A DNA stretch of 61,144 nt from Lyngbya sp. CCAP 1446/10 (GTDB taxonomy: Bacteria; Cyanobacteriota; Cyanobacteriia; Cyanobacteriales; Microcoleaceae), in contig NZ_JAIGNI010000035.1 in the NCBI RefSeq assembly GCF_026130175.1, forward strand, positions 1 to 61,144. The letters run 5' to 3'. This document shows positions 44,484 to 52,835 of the stretch, in pieces. The notes beneath the pieces were generated by a model, which did not search any database, was not told the DNA's origin, and was given only the letters and a program-made list of their open reading frames with translations. Every line of letters begins with the position of its first letter. Position 1 is the stretch's first letter. A program made the position numbers and the translations under genes.

Positions 44484-45020
44484 ATGTCAGTTACTATATC
44501 TAAAAAAATGTGCATGATCGGCGACTTTGGCGTCGGCAAAACCAGCCTAATCCGCCGTTTAGTCGATCAGCAATTCAGCGACGAGTACCTCTCCACTGTC
44601 GGAGTAAAAATTTCCCGCAAAACTATCATATTAGAAAACACCAAACAGCAGGAAAATGTCACAGCAAAGTTGCTGATTTGGGACTTAGAAGGGCATACAA
44701 AATTCAAAGGAATTGCACCGACTTACTTGCAAGGAGCTAGCGGCGTTTTAATCGTTGCCGATGTCAGCCGTTCCGAAACAGTTGAGCGAATCTCCGAACA
44801 CATTAAGCTTTTCTCTTCAGTCAATCCCAAAGGATCAATTATCATCGCTTTGAACAAAGTAGACTTAATTGACGAGGAAAAATTGGCACTGCTAGTAGAA
44901 ATTTCTCACTCAATTGGTCAAGACAAAGTAATAGCAGTTTACACCACATCGGCTAAAACAGGCAAAGACGTTGACGAAATTTTTCATAAACTAGCTTACA
45001 CAATGGTAGAACAAGTATGA
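44484..45020 (+). CDS. Ras/Rab-superfamily small GTPase
   Basis: This 178-aa protein has the complete small-GTPase motif set. G1 is GDFGVGKT (13-20), the G2 Thr is T38 in YLSTVGVK, G3 is WDLEGH (66-71), G4 is NKVD (124-127), and G5 is TSAKTG (155-160). G3 departs from WDTAGQ: the Gln61-equivalent is His71 and the preceding Ala is Glu, implying altered hydrolysis chemistry. There is no lipidation Cys at the C-terminus. The gene overlaps the kinase gene by ATGA, indicating coupled translation, and starts two bases after the longin/OmpA gene. It probably switches the output of the neighbouring kinase; this is inference. Confidence 0.92.
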   Translation: MSVTISKKMCMIGDFGVGKTSLIRRLVDQQFSDEYLSTVGVKISRKTIILENTKQQENVTAKLLIWDLEGHTKFKGIAPTYLQGASGVLIVADVSRSETVERISEHIKLFSSVNPKGSIIIALNKVDLIDEEKLALLVEISHSIGQDKVIAVYTTSAKTGKDVDEIFHKLAYTMVEQV

Positions 45021-46561
45021 ACCCCCTTTTTAGAAAGCTCTTGGGCCAGCGACAAACAGAGTATTTGATAGTAAATCACAATTTCATCATTCAAGAAATC
45101 TCCGCCGAAGTCCAGCATTACGCCGATACTCCCGGTGAGGCGCTCCCCGGTGCAGATGCTCGCATCAGTTTTCCCGAACTGATTGGTATTGAAAATATCC
45201 TGATGTCCATCGCAATGGGACGGCGGCCGAATTTTGAACTCAAAGGTATCGCTCGGTTTACCGACAACAACCGCCCTTTATACTTCGATATGTTGGCTAT
45301 AGAACATGAAAACGAACAAGATATGGCAAGTAATTTGCTAATTTTGATTGAAGATGCCACCGAAAAAATGGTGATGAAGCAATCCTTGATTCAAAGAGCG
45401 AATGAAGCTAATCTTTTGCTGAGCGCCTTAGCCGCTTCTAAAGATTATATAGATAAAGTTATTGGCTCGATGGGCGATGCTTTGTTAGTGACAACAACCT
45501 TAGGAATTATCAAAACAGTCAATCAATCGGCACAATGGTTATTTGGGTACAGCGAAGCAGAATTGATCGACCATCCCCTCTCCATAATAGTAGTCGAAGA
45601 AACCTTGCTTTACCAAGCTCGCCACCGCTATATCTTGTCTCAAAAAGAGCTGCTTCGAGAACTCGAAGTAGTCTGCACTACTAAAGCAGGAGCAGAAATT
45701 TGGGTAGAATTTTCCTGTTCGGCAATTCAGACAGAATTAAAGGGGCTGTACGATTTTGTCTATATCGGCAGGGACATCACAGAACGCAAGCAAAAAGACA
45801 TGGAAATTCGCCGCTCTTTGGCAAAAGAGCAAGAACTCAGACAGCTAAAATCTCGTTTTTTCTCGATGCTCGCTCACGAATTCAGCAATCCTTTAAATAC
45901 AGTATTATTTGCTACTCAAATCCTTAAAGAATACGGCGACGAAATCACCCAAGCGGAAAAACAAGAATATCTCGAACACGTTAAATCAGCATCTAAATAT
46001 ATGGCTCAGCTATTAGATGATGTGCGGTTGCTCAGCAGCGCCGAAGCAGGAAAACTCCAATTCAATCCCGCACCAGTTGACTTGCAAAATTTTTGCCGCG
46101 AGTTAGTAGAGTCCATTAAAATTAGTTACGGACAAAATCATAAAATTAACTTTACTTGCCGAAAATCTCTTCCGCCCGCGAAACAAACTGATCGGGAGTT
46201 GGAGGAAACAGAATACTGGCCCGCACTGGATGCCAAATTGCTGCGACACATCTTGACAAATTTGCTTTCAAATGCTGTCAAATATTCGCCGATCGACAGC
46301 TATATTGATTTTCAATTAAATTGTCGTAATGAAGAAGCTATATTTAAAATTAAAGACGCAGGCATTGGCATTCCTATAGAAGACCAAGAACAACTGTTTG
46401 AATCTTATTACAGAGCCCAAAATGTCGGAAAAATACCCGGTACAGGACTGGGTTTATCCATAGTCAAGCAGTGTGTAGACTTGCACGGAGGTCAAATCGA
46501 ATTTTCCAGCGACACAGGGTTAGGCACTACATTTATAGTCACCATTCCCTTTTACAAATAG
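45017..46561 (+). CDS. PAS histidine kinase, coupled to the Ras-like GTPase
   Basis: This 514-aa soluble kinase has an N-terminal module of about 120 residues (EYLIVNHNFIIQEIS, SFPELIGIENIL), a PAS domain (about 145-255; GDALLVTTTLGIIKTVNQS), HisKA with His287 in MLAHEFSNPL, and HATPase with NLLSNAVKYSP, DAGIGIP and GTGLGLSIVKQ. It has no membrane helix. The N-terminal module is a clear paralogue of that in the cyclase at 46908. Its ATG overlaps the GTPase stop. The response regulator is not adjacent; the REC-kinase at 52836 is a candidate. Confidence 0.92.
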   Translation: MNPLFRKLLGQRQTEYLIVNHNFIIQEISAEVQHYADTPGEALPGADARISFPELIGIENILMSIAMGRRPNFELKGIARFTDNNRPLYFDMLAIEHENEQDMASNLLILIEDATEKMVMKQSLIQRANEANLLLSALAASKDYIDKVIGSMGDALLVTTTLGIIKTVNQSAQWLFGYSEAELIDHPLSIIVVEETLLYQARHRYILSQKELLRELEVVCTTKAGAEIWVEFSCSAIQTELKGLYDFVYIGRDITERKQKDMEIRRSLAKEQELRQLKSRFFSMLAHEFSNPLNTVLFATQILKEYGDEITQAEKQEYLEHVKSASKYMAQLLDDVRLLSSAEAGKLQFNPAPVDLQNFCRELVESIKISYGQNHKINFTCRKSLPPAKQTDRELEETEYWPALDAKLLRHILTNLLSNAVKYSPIDSYIDFQLNCRNEEAIFKIKDAGIGIPIEDQEQLFESYYRAQNVGKIPGTGLGLSIVKQCVDLHGGQIEFSSDTGLGTTFIVTIPFYK

Positions 46562-46608
46562 AGGTAATACAATTTTCGTATTGAAGCATTGAAGATTTTC
46601 GATTTGGG

Positions 46609-46722
46609 CATCACCCCGCCCCAAAATGGGTACTTGCTTTCCGACGCGAGCGTCAGGGTCGAACCCAAAATTTTAGACAAAAGTTCAAGCTGCCAGATTC
46701 ATCTGTGGAGTAAATCTAAAAT
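46609..46722 (+). repeat. Dispersed ~110 bp element, copy C
   Basis: It reads ATCACCCCGCCCCAAAATGG, then CCGACGCGAGCGTC, GGGTCGAACCCAAAATTTTA, CAGATTCATCTG and GTGGAGTAAATCTAAAATCT. It runs straight into the ATCTAAA heptamer array. Confidence 0.78.
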
Positions 46723-46867
46723 CTAAAATCTAAAATCTAAAATCTAAAATCTAAAATCTAAAATCTAAAATCTAAAATCTACAATCTACAATCTACAATC
46801 TAAAATCGACTAATGACTAATGACTAATGACTAATGACTAATAACTAATAACTAATGACTAATGACT
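46708..46867. repeat. Heptameric tandem repeats (TAAAATC)n and (ACTAATG)n
   Basis: About thirteen TAAAATC/TACAATC units followed by about eight ACTAATG/ACTAATA units. Confidence 0.9.
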
Positions 46868-46907
46868 ATCACGAACAGAGGGCGCGTTCACCAATAAAAA
46901 ATCCAAC

Positions 46908-49706
46908 ATGACAACCCTGTTAAAAAAACTGTTGGTTCCCCACCACTTGGAGTACCTATCACTGGATCAAGACTTTTTCATCGAAGAGATATCTCTCAAT
47001 GTGCAGCGCTTTGCTGACTGTCCCGATGAAGTAGTTGCCGGCAACGATGTGCGCCTTCCCTTTCCCGAATTGGTGGGAACTGAAGAAATTTTAATCGATA
47101 TTTTGGAAGGGCGGTTGCCAAACTTTGAATTTAAAGCGATAACTCGGGTATTAGAAAATGGCTCGCGGCTTTATTTTGATATGTATATCGTCGAACTCAA
47201 AAATGACGAGAACGATCACAGATTAATTGTATTTTTTGAAGACGTAACCGACAGGATGGGTTTGGAACAAACTCTAGTCCAAGCTACCAATGAAATGAAT
47301 ATTTTATTGAGTACCTTAGCCGCTACTAATAATTATGTTGAAAAAATCATTACTTCAATGGCCGAAGTTTTGTTGGTGACAACGGGATCGGGAAAAATCA
47401 AAAAAGTCAATCAAGCGGCTCAAGATTTGTTCGGTTACAGCGAATCAGAATTAGTAGGCGAGCAAATAGACACCCTTGCTGCTGAGGGCGCATCTTTGCA
47501 AGCAGTCAGCCAAGAGCCGCTTCAACAATCTCAAACTAGCACTGAAGTAATTTGCACGGGAAAAACCGGAGAAAAGCTCACAGTTTCGTTTTCCTGTACG
47601 GCGATTCCGACTGATATTAAAAGCTTTTCTGAAGCAAGGGCTGCCATCGAAGATTTCGTGTACATTGGCCGCGACATGACAGACAGACAGCGAGCCCGCA
47701 AGCGAAAAGTAGCTCAGTACGTCACCACTCACATCCTCTCTACATCCGAAACAATCAAAAAAGCTCTAGCAGCAATTCTCCCGGCAATTTGCGACAGTTT
47801 GGGATGGGATACTGCCGAACTTTGGATGCCGGAAGCTGGGAAAAAACTGCTGTTAGGAAGTAAGAGAATAACTACGATTTATGACACCAATTTGCTGCGG
47901 TGCGTCACGAGTTGGACAAAACCCTCAGTTTCTATCCCCAAATTTGCCGAATTGGCCGAACAAATGACCTGTGGATTCGGGGAAGGATTGTCTGGTCTCA
48001 TTTGGGCCAGCGGTTCCTCGGAGTGGATTGCGGATGTCACAAAAAGTGACAATTTTCTGCGCCGAGAAATCGCCGCCGAAGAAGGACTGCACGGAGCTTT
48101 TGGCTTCCCTATTTTGGGTGACTACGAACAGGAAAATTCTGAAAGATCTGTGTTGGGAGTGATGACTTTCTTCAGCCGCGAAGTGCAGTGTTTTGATGAA
48201 GAATTGCTCCAGACAATGGCAACAATCGGCAGCCAAGTTGGTCAATTTATCAAGCGCAAGCAAGCCGAAATAGCTTTGCGGGAAAGCGAAGAACAACTGC
48301 GAGACTTATTTGAAAATGCTACTGATTTAATTCAAAGTATTGGAGCCGACGGTCATTTTTTGTATGTGAATCGGGCTTGGCGGGAAACTCTGGGCTATAG
48401 CGAAGCAGAAATTGCAAAAATGACTGTTTTTGATATTATTCATCCTAATAGTTCCCAAGAGTCTATTGATATATTGTATCAAGCTATTGTCAAAAAAAAC
48501 ATCAATAAAAATACATTTTATCCAGACTATATTCAAGCAATATTTATCACTCAACAAAACGAACAAATTTTGCTAGAAGGTAGCATAAGCTGTAAGTTTT
48601 CAGAAGGATCGTTAGTAGCGATTCGCGCTATTTTGCGAGATATTACTGCTCGAAAGATGGCGGAAGATGCTCTAGCAAAATCTGCGTCCTTGCTGCAAGC
48701 AACGTTTGATTCTACTGCTGACGGTATTTTGGCTATTGACAGGAACGGGAAAATAGTCACTTTCAATCGAGAATTTGTGGAAATGTGGGGCGTACCTAGC
48801 GACGTGATGGCGCTGCGAGACGACGAGACAATGATCGCTTTTGTGCAGAACCAACTCAAAGACCCTCAAGCATTCCAAGAGAGAATAGAATCGCTTTACG
48901 AGCAGCCCGAAGCCGAAAGTTTTGACTTGTTGGAATTTCAAGACGGCAGATTTTTTGAACGCTATTCGGAACCGCAGCGGCTGGGAGATAAAATTATCGG
49001 CAGAGTCTGGAGTTACCACGATATTACGGAACGCAAGCAAGCAGAAGATGCCTTGCGGGAAGAACAAGAAAAATCAGAAAAGTTGCTGTTAAATATCTTG
49101 CCCAAGGCAATAGCAGAACGCTTGAAGAAAAACGAAACTACTATTGCCGAATACTTTCCCGAAGTGACTGTTTTGTTTGCAGATATTGTGGGGTTTACAG
49201 CTTTGTCTGCGGTCATGAATCCGATCGACCTCGTGGTACTCCTGAATCAGATTTTTTCAGGATTCGACCTGTTGTGCGAACGGCATGGCTTAGAGAAAAT
49301 CAAGACTATCGGCGACGCATATATGGCGGTGGGAGGGCTGCCAAGTCCCCGCGCCGATCACGCTGAGGCGATCGCCCAAATGGCCTTAGATATGCAAACA
49401 GAGATAGCTCGGTTTAATGCTAACAATAATAAATATTTTAGCATCCGCATCGGGATTCATAGCGGCCCGGTCGTTGCGGGAGTAATTGGGATCAAAAAGT
49501 TTATTTACGATTTGTGGGGCGACACGGTAAATATTGCTTCCCGGATGGAATCTCACGGTTTGCCTTGGCGGATTCAAGTCAGCGAAACTACTTATAAGTT
49601 ATTGGAACACAAATATTTGCTTCAGGAGCGGGGAACTATTGAAGTTAAAGGCAAAGGGGGAATGAAAACTTATCTGCTGGTTGGTAAAAAAACAATTAGT
49701 CATTAG
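46908..49706 (+). CDS. PAS/GAF adenylate cyclase (class IIIa-like)
   Basis: This 932-aa soluble protein has an N-terminal module paralogous to the kinase at 45017 (EYLSLDQDFFIEEISLNV, PFPELVGTEEIL), PAS 1 (about 140-260), GAF (about 270-445), PAS 2 (about 460-580), PAS 3 (about 590-715), and a cyclase domain (about 750-925). The metal Asp residues are D759 in LFADIVGF and D803 in TIGDAYM. The adenine-specifying Lys/Asp are present (LEKIKTIGD and KFIYDLWGD), with TVNIASRME for catalysis. It should make cAMP. It shares sensing input with the kinase but has a different output. Confidence 0.92.
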   Translation: MTTLLKKLLVPHHLEYLSLDQDFFIEEISLNVQRFADCPDEVVAGNDVRLPFPELVGTEEILIDILEGRLPNFEFKAITRVLENGSRLYFDMYIVELKNDENDHRLIVFFEDVTDRMGLEQTLVQATNEMNILLSTLAATNNYVEKIITSMAEVLLVTTGSGKIKKVNQAAQDLFGYSESELVGEQIDTLAAEGASLQAVSQEPLQQSQTSTEVICTGKTGEKLTVSFSCTAIPTDIKSFSEARAAIEDFVYIGRDMTDRQRARKRKVAQYVTTHILSTSETIKKALAAILPAICDSLGWDTAELWMPEAGKKLLLGSKRITTIYDTNLLRCVTSWTKPSVSIPKFAELAEQMTCGFGEGLSGLIWASGSSEWIADVTKSDNFLRREIAAEEGLHGAFGFPILGDYEQENSERSVLGVMTFFSREVQCFDEELLQTMATIGSQVGQFIKRKQAEIALRESEEQLRDLFENATDLIQSIGADGHFLYVNRAWRETLGYSEAEIAKMTVFDIIHPNSSQESIDILYQAIVKKNINKNTFYPDYIQAIFITQQNEQILLEGSISCKFSEGSLVAIRAILRDITARKMAEDALAKSASLLQATFDSTADGILAIDRNGKIVTFNREFVEMWGVPSDVMALRDDETMIAFVQNQLKDPQAFQERIESLYEQPEAESFDLLEFQDGRFFERYSEPQRLGDKIIGRVWSYHDITERKQAEDALREEQEKSEKLLLNILPKAIAERLKKNETTIAEYFPEVTVLFADIVGFTALSAVMNPIDLVVLLNQIFSGFDLLCERHGLEKIKTIGDAYMAVGGLPSPRADHAEAIAQMALDMQTEIARFNANNNKYFSIRIGIHSGPVVAGVIGIKKFIYDLWGDTVNIASRMESHGLPWRIQVSETTYKLLEHKYLLQERGTIEVKGKGGMKTYLLVGKKTISH

Positions 49707-49781
49707 TCATTAGTCATTAGTCATCGGTCATTAGTCATCGGTCATCGGTCATCAGTCATGAGTCATCAGTTATCAGTCATC
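49696..49781. repeat. Heptameric tandem repeat (GTCATTA/GTCATCG)n
   Basis: About eleven 7-bp units between the cyclase and the CBS-PAS kinase; the same unit recurs at 53938-53983. Confidence 0.88.
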
Positions 49782-49840
49782 TGGCTGAGGACTAAAAGTG
49801 TTGCTAAAGTTAGTTAATAATACTTTTTAGGTCTAGACTG

Positions 49841-52831
49841 ATGGAATTTGCTAATTTGTTGACAAATTTACGATCGCCCTTAGCAGCTATCGATCGCCAT
49901 CCTGTGACGGTTGCGCCCTCAACTTCCGTCGGGGATGCGATCGCCCTGATGCGTCTGGCGAGAAACCCTTGTCCGCTGCCAGACTCAAACGCAACGGTAA
50001 AACCATTGATTAGTTGCGTCTTAGTTGTCGAGGAAAATCAGCTAGTCGGACTGCTAAGCCAAGGTGATATGCTGAACCTAGCCACCGAATCAGGATGGCA
50101 AGAAATGAAAGTTGTCGATGCAATGACGCGGAATTTAATTATCTTAAAAGAATCAGAATTTACAGATATTTTTAGCGCATTTAAGCTATTTTGTCAACAC
50201 TCGATCGATTGCTTGCCAATTGTGGACGAACAAGGTCAACTCATAGGTTTAGTCAGCGAAGAAAAGATTCGCCCAGAAATTTACAGCGTCGTCAAAATGT
50301 TGGAGCAAGAAGTTGTAAAACTTCAGCAAAAACAGTGTGATCTCTTAGCAAACAAGTCAGAAATCGAAAAACAAGTTAGCGATCGCAAACTTGCAGAAAC
50401 CGCTTTGCAACAATTCAACGTAGAGTTAGAACAGCGAGTCCAGCAACGCACTGAACACTACGAACAGGCCGTATTAACAGGTAAATTGACCGCAGAAAAA
50501 TTGCAAAACTCCGAAGCTGAACTGCTGGCGCTGTTTAATGCGATGACGGATATCGTGCTGGTTTTCGATGCCAGCGGCCGCTACCTCAAAGTCGCCCCCA
50601 CGTCTCCCCAACTGCTCTACAAACGGGCTGTTAAAGCGCTGGGCAAAACCCTCGCCGAAATGTTGCCGGAAGCGGAAGCTAATTTTTGCCTCAGCCACAT
50701 TCACCAAACCTTGGCATCTGGGGAAACCCACAGAGTTGAATACAGCATGGAAATTGGTGGGAAGTTAATCTGGTTTGATGGCAGTATTTCGCCACTGGGA
50801 GTCGATCGAGTGATCTGGGTAGCGCGGGATATTACTGCTCGCAAACACGCAGAAGCTGCACTGCAAAAGAGTGAGGAAAAGTTTCGCAATTTGTTTGATG
50901 ATGCTCCAATTGCGATCGGTTTGGCAAGCGTGCGCGACTACCGCATGATCAAGGTGAATGAAGCTCACCGCCAGATGTTGGGCTACGGCGATGTGGACTG
51001 GGCAGCAATGAGTTTCGCTGATGTCACCCACTCAGAAGATTTACAAGCAGAATTCGAGCAAATCAAGCAGTTGGTCGATGGCAATATTTCTCGCTTCCAA
51101 ATGGAAAAACGCTTGACGAAGAAGAATGGCGAGTTGATGTGGGCAAACTTGACGGTGACGCTGATTCGCGATCGCGATGGCATTCCTGTTTACAGCATGG
51201 GGGCGATCGAAGATATCAGTTGCCGCAAGCGGGCAGAAATGGAATTGCAGCAGTTAAAAGAACGCCTGCAATTTTTACTTGCTTCTAATCCAGCGGTAAT
51301 TTTCACTGCCACACCGACGGGGAATTTTTGTATTACTTACATCAGCGACAACGTTAAGGCAATCGTTGGCTACGACCCCCAAGAGGTGTTAGCAGATTCT
51401 GACTTTTGGTCGAGCCGTATTCACCCGGAAGATCGAGCGCAATTTATCGTAAATTTTTCTGATTTGTCCGAGAGAAAAAATTGCATTTGCGAGTACCGCT
51501 TTCTGCACGGATACGGATTTTACCGCTGGCTGCGGACGGAACTAAAAATATTGGTTAACAGCAGCGGTATTCCGATCGAAATTATTGGTTACGCCGCCGA
51601 TATCAGCAATTCTAAATGCGCTGAAATAGCTTTGCGACAGCAGTTCGAGCAAGAACGGCTGGTAGAGGCGATCGCCCGTCGCGTCCGCCAGTCCTTGCAA
51701 TTAGAGGAAATTCTCAATACCACGGTTGCCGAACTCCAGCAAGTCTTGTTAGCCGATCGAGTTTTGGTTTATCAAATTTTACCGGAAAAAAGCGGCCGAG
51801 TCATTGCCGAAGCGGTGGCAGAAGGATGCAGCCCACTGGTGGATAGATGTTTTGGCGAAGAGGTTTTTCCGGTTCAAAATTATCAGCTTTATTTGCAAGG
51901 GCGAATTTGTGCGTTATCCGAACTAGATCACCCCTCCATTGCACCTTGTATGGTGGAGTTTCTGAAACAAATTAAAGTTAGGGCAAAGTTAGTAGTGCCG
52001 ATTATTCAGCACAGCCAACTTTGGGGATTGCTGATTGCGCACCAGTGCGATAAGCCCAGAGAGTGGCAAGAATGGGAAATCAATTTATTTCACCAGTTGG
52101 TGAATCAATTGGCGATCGCCATTCAGCAATCTCTACTCTACCAGCAACTGCAAACGGAACTGAGCGATCGCAAACAAGCGGAAGCAAATTTGAAAAACTC
52201 CCTCAAAGAAAAAGAGATTTTGCTCAAAGAAATTCACCATCGCGTCAAAAACAACCTCTGCGTAGTTGCTAGTCTGTTAGAATTACAATCTAACACAGTT
52301 GCCGAACCCCAAATAGCCAAAATGTTTGAAGAAAGTCAGAATCGCCTTTATTCTATGGCTCTGATTCACGAGAAACTGTACCGCTCGACTAACCTGGCGC
52401 AAATTAATTTTGGTGAATATCTAGAAGATTTGGTCAGTAACTTGTTTCACTCTTACAATATAAGTGACAACCGGATTCAGTTGCAGGTATTAGCTGAACC
52501 AATCTCCCTAAATATTGAGACTGCTACTCCCTGCGGTTTAATTGCTAATGAATTGGTTTCAAATACCCTGAAACACGCTTTTCCTCACGGTACTAGCGGG
52601 ACAGTTAGTGTAGAATGCTATCAAACGAGCGATGGAGAAATCCACCTTTTCGTTAAGGACAATGGCGTCGGCTTTCCTCAAAACTTAGATTTTAGAAAAA
52701 CTAACTCTATGGGCTTTCAAGTTGTCTGCACTTTAACCGAGCAGTTAGAAGGAACCATTGAACTGTCAAGGCAAATCGGCACAGCATTTCACTTAACATT
52801 TAACGAATTAAACTATTCTCAGAGGTTGTAA
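49841..52831 (+). CDS. CBS-PAS-GAF sensor histidine kinase (HisKA_2 type)
   Basis: This 996-aa soluble kinase has two CBS domains (about 8-150; HPVTVAPSTSVGDAIALM, CVLVVEENQLVGLLSQGDML), a coiled coil, three PAS domains (about 220-340, 345-465, 475-595), a phytochrome-like GAF (about 610-770), and HisKA_2 with EIHHRVKNNL (His799 or His800) plus HATPase (NELVSNTLKHAFP, DNGVGFP). CBS domains usually bind adenylate nucleotides, so energy charge or cyclic nucleotide sensing is possible. The next gene begins four bases after its stop and encodes a REC-kinase, a natural phosphotransfer partner. Confidence 0.92.
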   Translation: MEFANLLTNLRSPLAAIDRHPVTVAPSTSVGDAIALMRLARNPCPLPDSNATVKPLISCVLVVEENQLVGLLSQGDMLNLATESGWQEMKVVDAMTRNLIILKESEFTDIFSAFKLFCQHSIDCLPIVDEQGQLIGLVSEEKIRPEIYSVVKMLEQEVVKLQQKQCDLLANKSEIEKQVSDRKLAETALQQFNVELEQRVQQRTEHYEQAVLTGKLTAEKLQNSEAELLALFNAMTDIVLVFDASGRYLKVAPTSPQLLYKRAVKALGKTLAEMLPEAEANFCLSHIHQTLASGETHRVEYSMEIGGKLIWFDGSISPLGVDRVIWVARDITARKHAEAALQKSEEKFRNLFDDAPIAIGLASVRDYRMIKVNEAHRQMLGYGDVDWAAMSFADVTHSEDLQAEFEQIKQLVDGNISRFQMEKRLTKKNGELMWANLTVTLIRDRDGIPVYSMGAIEDISCRKRAEMELQQLKERLQFLLASNPAVIFTATPTGNFCITYISDNVKAIVGYDPQEVLADSDFWSSRIHPEDRAQFIVNFSDLSERKNCICEYRFLHGYGFYRWLRTELKILVNSSGIPIEIIGYAADISNSKCAEIALRQQFEQERLVEAIARRVRQSLQLEEILNTTVAELQQVLLADRVLVYQILPEKSGRVIAEAVAEGCSPLVDRCFGEEVFPVQNYQLYLQGRICALSELDHPSIAPCMVEFLKQIKVRAKLVVPIIQHSQLWGLLIAHQCDKPREWQEWEINLFHQLVNQLAIAIQQSLLYQQLQTELSDRKQAEANLKNSLKEKEILLKEIHHRVKNNLCVVASLLELQSNTVAEPQIAKMFEESQNRLYSMALIHEKLYRSTNLAQINFGEYLEDLVSNLFHSYNISDNRIQLQVLAEPISLNIETATPCGLIANELVSNTLKHAFPHGTSGTVSVECYQTSDGEIHLFVKDNGVGFPQNLDFRKTNSMGFQVVCTLTEQLEGTIELSRQIGTAFHLTFNELNYSQRL

Positions 52832-52835
52832 AAAC

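Larger units (their letters stand above)
46562..46907. other. Spacer with dispersed element copy C and tandem repeats
   Basis: The 346-bp spacer consists of copy C (46609-46722), (TAAAATC)n heptamers (to about 46805) and (ACTAATG)n heptamers (46808-46867). No promoter is obvious, so the cyclase may or may not share the upstream operon. Confidence 0.65.
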
